This document shows positions 57,643-64,000 of a DNA stretch of 64,000 nt, piece after piece; the first letter of the stretch is position 1; every line of letters begins with the position of its first letter. The notes beneath the pieces are model-generated. The model was not told the DNA's origin. It did no database searches and saw nothing but the letters and a program-made list of their open reading frames with translations. The DNA is from Pyropia haitanensis (Eukaryota > Rhodophyta > Bangiophyceae > Bangiales > Bangiaceae). The position numbers and the translations under genes were made by a program. Where the stretch lies: contig SDUX01000001.1 of the NCBI GenBank assembly GCA_008729055.1, forward strand, positions 620,001 to 684,000, given 5' to 3'.

Positions 57643-60600
57643 CTACCTTCGGATTCCCCGCGTACTCCGCTGAAATCGGTCGTACAAGCTGGTTGTCACA
57701 TGGTCGTTGGCCAGCTCGATTAGGCCCGCAAACTTCTGCGCCCGGTCCCGCCGCGTCAGGTTAACTGCGAACCGCTCCCGGAGTCCGTCCAGCACGTACT
57801 CGCGGCCGTGGAGGAAGCAAGGCATGCTTTCGTTGCCCGTGTACATGGTGTCTACCATGAGCATGATCTTGTTCGCGTTCCGGCACGCCTCCACGTAGCC
57901 CTGCAGACAGAGCTTGCGGAAGTATTTGAAGTAGCCGCTCTTGGTGCCCCCCATCACCGCCACCATCTCGCGGGTCAGCTTGAAGGGCGACCGCTCAAAC
58001 TCAATGTTGCCACCAGGCGAGTTGGACAGCAGGAACCCAAAGTCAATGTGCACCACGTGACCCTCCGCATCCAGCAGCAGGTTCCCATTGTGACGGTCCT
58101 TCATCTGCAGGAGGTAGGTCACCACCGAGTAGCCCGCCATGGACGCGCAAAAGGCGCGGACGGCCTTCTTAAACGGCGCCGAGCCACGGCCCCCAAACTT
58201 GCGCACAAAAAAGTCCTCGAGCGTCACCGCGCCCGCCTTCTTGATACCGTCAATGCTCTTGGCGTCCGTAACCGTCTCGATCAACCCCGAGTCCTGCGAC
58301 GTCGCCAGGATGTTGTACGGGCGCAGCCATAGGGGCAAACCCGCGGCGGTGAAAATGTGCGAGAACTCGGCAATCAGGCGCTGCGCAAACATCTCCTGCC
58401 GCAGCTGATCACGCGCCTTGACAATGACCGACGTCAGCCGCCACCGAGGCAGGTGACCATACGGCGATTGTGCGCGGATCCGCTCGCACTTTTCCGCCCA
58501 CGGCTCGCCCATCGCCTTGAGCAGCTCCTCGTCTGGGGGGCGGCGGTCCGACTCAGAGGCGGGGTCCCCGTCCTCGACATCCAGGAAGGCAGAGTCGGAG
58601 TTCTCATGAGCGGGAGGAGAATGAGCAGCGGGATGCCCCACAACGCCGGCCGCATCCGTCCGTCCCTGCGGCGCGCTCACCGTCGAATTCATGCGCGGCA
58701 TGAAGTTAAAGGCGGTCTGCTGCTCTGCGCCCATCCCAGGAGAGGTGGTGGCGTCGGCGCCGCCGGCACCCCCACCAGCCGCCGGGGACTGGCCAACGCT
58801 ACCACTCAGGGAGAGCGCGGGAGGACCGCTGCCGTCGACGGCCGACGGGGTCAGCGGCGGGGACAGCCCCCCCACCTCTGCGCTAGTGCCGCTCCCTGCC
58901 GGCACGAGGGCCGCGGAGCGGCCCGACATCACCGCCACCGACGAGCGGCGGCGATGGTGGAGCCCGCCCTTGCGGTGTACTGGCGAGCCTGGCGGCGACG
59001 GCGGCCGCGGTGGTGGCTCCGCGTCCTGCACCTCGACGACGAGCAGGTAGGGCGCGCGCTCCTTCGTGGAAAACACGTGCGCCTCCTCGGGCACGACGCG
59101 CAGCACCCGGTGTGGCGCCGAGTCGGTGGGGATGTAGACCCCGGCGGGAATGTGGTCATTGAGCTTGTCCAGCTCCCGCCGCAGCACGTCCCGCCGCTCG
59201 TCAGGCCCAATCGTAAACAGTCCATACGAAATGTCTGTCAGGCACTTGATCATGTCGAGCTCCGCGTGAAACATGTTGGCCCGCTCCTTGCGCAGCACCA
59301 TCCACTGGCGGAGGCTCGCCGCGTCCCCGTTGCGCAGGTTGTTAAACTGCACGTCCACGTTGGCCTGTCCGTCGCCCGTCGTATCCAGCGACACCACCGC
59401 CGACGACGCGTGCACGATGCTGTCCGCGGTGGAGGCGGGCAGGGCGGGACCAACGGCGGTGGGGGCAGCCGACGCGGCAGCTGTGGCGCTGGCAGCTACC
59501 GCTACCGACGTGGAGACAGGGGGGGGGATGGACGGGGAAGGTTGTGCGCCGTCGGCGGTCCCATCCGACGCCGCCGTCGCGGTGGTGGCCGTGGCAGTGG
59601 CGCCGGTGGAGGGGGCGATGGGGGCGGCGGCGGGGTCGGCGGCGGGGGAGCGTGATGACGACGGCGCCGCGGACGGGTCCGTCTCAGTCAATGGGGATCC
59701 GCCCACGTCTGGGGGCTCCCCTCGGTCCCCCGCCCTCCCCCCCACCGCGTCGCTGGACCCCCGCGCCGGCGGCGCGATGCGCGTTTGCCGAAAGAGGTTG
59801 CCCGGGTCGCGGTTCATCATCACCACCGACTCCATCGACAGCAGCAGCGTCATGGTGCGGTGGTACTTTTCTGGCGGCCCCAGAAACAGGCTGGACGTCA
59901 GGAACCAGCTGCACGCGAGCGCCAGGTGCACGTCCCGGAGGCAGCGCTCAAATATAAACGACTCGAGCTTAGACTCGAGCGCGCTTCGCACCAGCATCTG
60001 TGCCGAGTTGAGCGTTGGCAGCACCGGCGCCGTCGCGGACGCGGTGGAGCTTGTCCGGCTCATGCCGGTCGTCGTCGCCAGCGTGCCAATTCCATTGCTT
60101 AGCGCGTGCGCCGAGGAGGAGGCGCCAAAAAACCGCGACGCAGTCGCCCCGCTGCCGCCGGCGCTGGCGCCGCCACCCCCACCGACGCCACCGCCGGCGT
60201 TGCTGCCGCCACCGCCGCTGACACCACCCCCACCACCGCCGCCGCCGCTGCCCCCCCCCCCCGAGGGCCCGACGACAGCCCGTACAGCAGGGTGTTGAGC
60301 AGCAGCGGCAGCAGGTGCGCGACCGACACGGCCGACAGGCCGCGGAGGTCCGCGTCAAAGTCCTCGTCCGCATCGCCGTCGGCGTAGATTTTGGCGAGCA
60401 CCACAAACTCGAGGTCGTCCACGAGCGGCACCGCCGAGCGGCTCCGCCGGTCCAGCCGCTCCTTGAGCAGCTTCCGCAGCTTGTCCTTGGTCGCCTCCCG
60501 CGTCAGCGGCTGCGCCTTGGCAAACAGGTGCAGGTGGGCGGCGCCGCCCGCCGACACGCCGCCGGCGCCGGCGCCGCCATTGCCGGCGCCGCCCCCCGCC

Positions 60601-60773
60601 ACCGCCCCAGTCCCACTCCCAACAGACGACAGGCCCGTTGGCGGCCGCGCCGCGGATGGCAGCGTTGGTGGCGACGCGAGCACCGCCGCGCCCTGCGGCA
60701 GTGACGGCGGCGCGTCGTCCCAATCATCGTGCCGGCCGGCGTTGCGGCCAAAGCAGGCGGCGAGGAGGCCCAT
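57643..60773 (-). CDS. PI4KB: phosphatidylinositol 4-kinase III beta, one frame break
   Basis: PI4KIIIbeta makes PI4P, mainly at the Golgi/trans-Golgi, for vesicle traffic. The ATG at 60,773 begins MGLLAACFGRNAGRHDDWDD, and the N-terminal helical part includes KDKLRKLLKERLDRRSRSAV and LLPLLLNTLLYGLS. The frame then changes at the ten-C run at 60,249-60,258. The second frame carries the lipid-kinase-unique region (KLESFIFERCLRDVHLALAC, SWFLTSSLFLGPPEKYHRTM), a disordered middle, YISYGLF-like TDISYGLFTIGPDERRDVLR, and the catalytic domain: EPWAEKCERIRAQSPYGHLP, KDRHNGNLLLDAEGHVVHID (catalytic loop), DFGFLLSNSPGGNIEFE (activation loop), SPFKLTREMVAVMGG. It ends with NDHVTTSLYDRFQ. Length is about 1,040 residues, slightly longer than animal PI4KB. 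All key catalytic residues (DRHN, DFG) are present. A sequencing slip in the C run is the simplest reading of the break. Confidence 0.88.
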
Positions 60774-62375
60774 GGCGCCGCGGCCGCCGCGCGGCGGCAG
60801 CCACCGCGGGGTCGGGCGTCACCTCCACCGCAGCCGCCGTCCCTACCCTCCACCGCCCCTCACCACCTCTTACCAGTGTGGCTCGCGGGAAGCGCGCTGG
60901 CGCCGGTGACTGTCCCTAAGCCCCCGACAGAGCCCGCCCTCCCCCCCCCTCGCGGCGGCGAAACCGCCGCCGCACCACCTCGTGGTGTTCGTGGCACACG
61001 TCTTTCCAACGCGCCACCCCCCCTCCCCCTCGCCACCCCGCCACACCTGGCTGTGGTGAACACCACAACCGCCGCTTCAGCCGCCGCGGCCGCCGTCGCG
61101 GCCCACGCGCACGTGCGCGGGCGCACGGGTGTTGGAAATGGTCGTCCGACGCGTGCGACAGTCCGCGAGTGCGGCGGGGGGGGGGTTGCCGCGCGAGGGG
61201 GGGGGGGGGGTGAGCGGCGACGCCGCGGCAGGTGGCGGTGGGCGTCACCGGCTGGTGTGGTCGAGGGTGCCCCCTCTGCGCGCGCTCGCACGCCATCACC
61301 CCCCCGGCACGACGGGCCCTTGAGTATCCGCGGCGTCGGCAGACACGCGCCGGCCGCCCCGCGCGGGCGTTCCTCCAATTGGCGCGCGTCGAGCAGGTGC
61401 TTTCAGCCGGATTTTCAGGCGTGTCACCAAAAGCGTATGCTATTTTGGAGGTTCCGACGCCGATCACCATGGCTGCCAGTGAATCGACCAATCAACGGGC
61501 TCCATAGTCCACAAAAGGTGGATGCTCTTGGTGCATGAAAAAGGACGCTAGTGTCGACCAGCGCATTAATCGTGGCAATGTTCCATTCAATTTCTGCTGC
61601 CCTCCATTGAGGGGGCGCCATCCTCCGCTTCATTACAGTCGTGGCGAGCCCCGGTCCCCTGAATGTGGCAGCTGTGGGGGGGGGCCTCGCAGCCACCGAG
61701 AGACGCGCACGCACCGACAAGGCTGTCCCGGCCAGCCGCGGGGCCCCACCGCGCGGGCCCGCCGCTTCGCCCAGTGTCTGCACCGCCGCGGCGGCCGGCT
61801 GCCCGTGGGGCGCGCCGCCTGTCTGCGCGCCGGCGCGGCTCCCCCCTGCCGGCGGGCGGATGTGCTTGACGGTCGGCTGCATGCCTTGCGTGAACGGACG
61901 CGGGGGAGGCGCGGGCGGCCGGTGATCGCGGCGGCGGTGTCGGCGGCGGCGGTGGCGGCGGCGGCGGCCATTGCCGACCGGCGCGAGAGGAAACGGCCAG
62001 GCAGAGGCCGCTGCAGTCCAAGAAAAAAAGAAAACAGGCAAAAAAAAAAACACCTCCCCCCTGCCCTCCTCCATCTCCAGCTGGGGCTATCCCGCCACAG
62101 CCCCCCACCAGCCCAGCGCCGCCAAGCCCATACCATGCAGCCCACAGCCGTCGTCCGTCCCTCCCCCCACCCCCCCTCCGCCTTGCCCCCCTACCCGTGC
62201 CGCCCCTCTCCACATCCCATAATCGCCCGCCCACCCCTTCTACCACCCTACCCACTGCCTCTCCACAGCAGCGATGGCCCCCACCTCCTCCTCCCCCCTC
62301 CCAAACACAACCCGGCCCCACCGCCACCAGACCAACAAGCCTCCCCCACCCCCCCCCCCCCCACGACCCCGCCAC
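60774..62375. other. intergenic region between PI4K and mL41 genes
   Basis: Holds the PI4K promoter and the 3' flank of mL41. GC-rich except 61,380-61,600 (TTTTCAGGCGTGTCACC, CAATTTCTGCTGCCC). An A-rich patch at 62,020-62,052 (AAAAAAAGAAAACAGGC) is a T-rich tract on the minus strand, about 320 bp after the mL41 stop. No supported gene. Confidence 0.4.
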
Positions 62376-62681
62376 TCACCCCGCCGTCCCCGGCGGCGGC
62401 GGCATCGTCACCAGCGGCGTCCGCATCGACACGTACGGGAGGAGCCCCCCCCCGTCCCCTCCCACCGCCCCCGCGGCGGGCACGTGGAACTGTGGCACCC
62501 GTCGCTCCCAGTCGAGCCGGTAGCCGCCCTTGCGCGTGTGCCGGCCAAGCCGCCGGGCGCCGACCCCCTTGTAGTACCCAATGGGACCGTGCTTGGGGTG
62601 GAGCCAGGGGGACTTTTTGCGCGCTAGGCCTTGGCCGCCGCATGTGGCCGCCGCGGCCAGCGCACGGGCGAGGGGGCCCAT
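62376..62681 (-). CDS. MRPL41: mitochondrial ribosomal protein mL41 (MRP-L27 family)
   Basis: A protein of the mitochondrial large ribosomal subunit. The ATG at 62,681 gives 101 residues, a normal size for the plant and fungal forms. The N terminus MGPLARALAAAATCGGQGLA is short and Arg/Ala-rich. The core follows the family: RKKSPWLHPKHGPIGYYKGV, GARRLGRHTRKGGYRLDWER, RVPQFHVP, then LLPYVSMRTP, corresponding to KRGN-x-x-YYKG-x-GA-x-x-x-GRHTRKGGY ... P-x-(F/Y)-x-VP ... L-x-PYVS. A short Gly-rich insert precedes LLPYVS. Single exon in one frame. The open frame continues upstream to 62,894, but that part is Pro-rich leader without homology. Confidence 0.85.
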   Translation of the reverse strand: MGPLARALAAAATCGGQGLARKKSPWLHPKHGPIGYYKGVGARRLGRHTRKGGYRLDWERRVPQFHVPAAGAVGGDGGGLLPYVSMRTPLVTMPPPPGTAG

Positions 62682-64000
62682 TGGAAAAGGGCAAGGGGGA
62701 GGGGGGGGGGGTGGACCAACGGAAGAAAGAGAGGAAGAAGGGGGACGAGCGGCAAAAAGTGGGACAGGCTCGAAGGGGTAGACAGCGCCCGGGCGGGGGA
62801 GCAGGTGGGTCGGCCAGGGGCAGCAGGGCGGTGGGTCAGCCAGGAAGGATAGGGAGGGGAGCGGGGGTGGACGCTGCGTCGTCCACGGCCACACGGCGCC
62901 GGGCAGAGGGAGGCGGCACGGCGCGGCGGAGGGCGCGGCGTCGGCGTGGCAACCGAGACGCGGAAATTATCGCCGCGGCCGTCCAGGCGTCCGACACGCT
63001 CGCCGCACGTCTCGACATAATTCCCACAGCCACGTTGCGCTTCGCGCCACCTGCCGCCCGCACACGTCCGCCCCGACGGCACCGCCGTCATACTCTTCCA
63101 CCCCCGACGGATTGTACGCCACCCCCCCCCCTCCCCAGACCGCTGAGGGCCCCCCCCTCACGCACCCCTCCTTCCCGTGCGGGCGCGCCACCGTCCGTGG
63201 CGGCTGCCCCGACCACCCCGTCTTTGTGGCGGCGGCGGCGACGGCGGCGGCGCCTGTTTGGCTGGCGCCCACCCCCCCCCCCCTGGGCCGCGTCCCACTG
63301 CTGCTCTTCCCGCCCCCCCTCTCCCCCTCCCGCTTAGCCCTGTTTCCGCGGCGCTCCCGTACCGCACGGACGGCGGCGGTACCGGGCGTCGGCGGCGGCG
63401 GGTGCTGTTGTGTCCCGCACTCTCTCTTTTCTTCTGATCTGGGACCCCTGCCGCCTCGGCCGTTCGCGCCGCGCGCCACTGCCACCCCCCCCCCCTCCTC
63501 TCCCTGGCGGGTTTTCTTTTTGCTATGGCGACGATGGGGGAGGGTGGGTAGGCGCCGCGCCGCGGCGCACCGGTTGTACGCTTCGCGCGCCGCGTGTCGA
63601 CGGCGCGTGGCGTCTGGGGGGCGAGCGGGGGTGGGGGTAGGAGCCGGGTGGCGGGCGGGCGGGCGGGCGGGCGGGCGGGCGGGCGGGCGGGCGGGCGGGC
63701 GGGCGGGCGGGCGGGCGGGCGGGTGGGCGGGCGGGTGAGGGTGGGCGGCCAGGCGGGTGGGCGGGGGCGGGGAGTCGGCAGCCCTGGCACCGGCACACCC
63801 CCCCCCCCCCCTTCGTCGCTAGCGCGACTGTGCGGGGGGGGCGTACCTGGCGGGGGCGGGCCACGCCGGCCGGCCGTGCGCACCGCGGCCGGCCGCGAGC
63901 GCGCGCGCGCGTCGCGGCGGTCGTTGCCACCGCCACAGGGGCGTGCGGCGGCCAGTAGGGCGGCGGGGCAGGGGGGGGAACCGCCCGGGGTGGTGGGGTG
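62682..64000. other. terminal GC-rich stretch, no recognisable gene
   Basis: 62,690-62,830 is AG/G-rich on the + strand and may be the mL41 leader. 63,100-63,560 has C and pyrimidine runs. Open frames are Arg/Pro/Ala-rich with no domain. The stretch ends in the (GGGC)n array and more GC-rich DNA. Confidence 0.4.
63649..63735. repeat. (GGGC)n tandem repeat
   Basis: About 20 uninterrupted copies of the tetramer GGGC on the + strand, followed by GGGT-interrupted copies. It lies outside any supported gene and is a strong G-quadruplex candidate. Confidence 0.85.

Overview
The window reads as nuclear DNA of an extremely GC-rich eukaryotic alga. The best fit is a bangiophyte red alga of the Porphyra/Pyropia kind. 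The reasons are compact, intron-poor eukaryotic genes, coding DNA so GC-rich that third positions are almost all G or C, long Ala/Gly/Pro/Arg runs inside otherwise conserved proteins, and lower-GC islands between genes. Land-plant-type regulators (a GARP/Myb factor and a TALE homeodomain) occur beside general eukaryotic genes. The taxon is an inference; a GC-rich green alga is less likely because so few introns are seen. Nothing supports prokaryotic, organellar or viral DNA. Layout: 1-4,060 is low-complexity GC-rich DNA without a recognisable gene. Then come a secreted Ig-like protein (5,023-6,698, +), an ESCRT-III CHMP7 homologue with one intron (7,198-9,045, +), a SKI8/WDR61 WD40 protein (9,603-10,868, +) and a very large GARP/Myb-type transcription factor (about 11,891-16,622, -). 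After a 4.3-kb gap follow a hemerythrin-like protein (20,926-22,956, +), RNA polymerase III subunit RPC5/POLR3E (23,389-25,101, -), a two-membrane-span protein that resembles DEG/ENaC/ASIC channels (25,532-27,910, possibly reaching 28,955, -), a four-exon SMIM4/UQCC5-like mitochondrial protein (30,701-32,105, +), a two-exon MsrA (32,448-33,516, -), a secreted CAP-Kazal protein (34,577-35,712, -), the ribosome-biogenesis helicase DHX37/Dhr1 (37,148-41,434, +), an ARID plus SAP30-like chromatin protein (45,187-48,457, +), a degraded or uncertain locus (51,239-52,730, -) whose flank is duplicated, a TALE homeodomain protein (53,174-55,363, -), PI4-kinase III beta (57,643-60,773, -) and mitochondrial ribosomal protein mL41 (62,376-62,681, -). 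The genes are independent transcription units with no sign of operons or a dedicated gene cluster; neighbours are divergent, convergent or tandem with 0.4-4 kb between them. Functions are mostly housekeeping (Pol III transcription, ribosome biogenesis, mitochondrial translation and complex III assembly, RNA decay, ESCRT, phosphoinositide signalling, methionine repair), plus chromatin and transcription factors and two secreted proteins. Two features run through the whole window. First, several conserved proteins are read in two or three frames, with the joins at long C or G homopolymers; base-count errors in the assembly are the simplest explanation. Second, the five introns I could place by protein homology all begin GTACG. 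Points most worth a second look are the ARID/SAP30 combination, the DEG/ENaC-like membrane protein, the microexon SMIM4 gene, and the diverged direct duplication beside the TALE gene.
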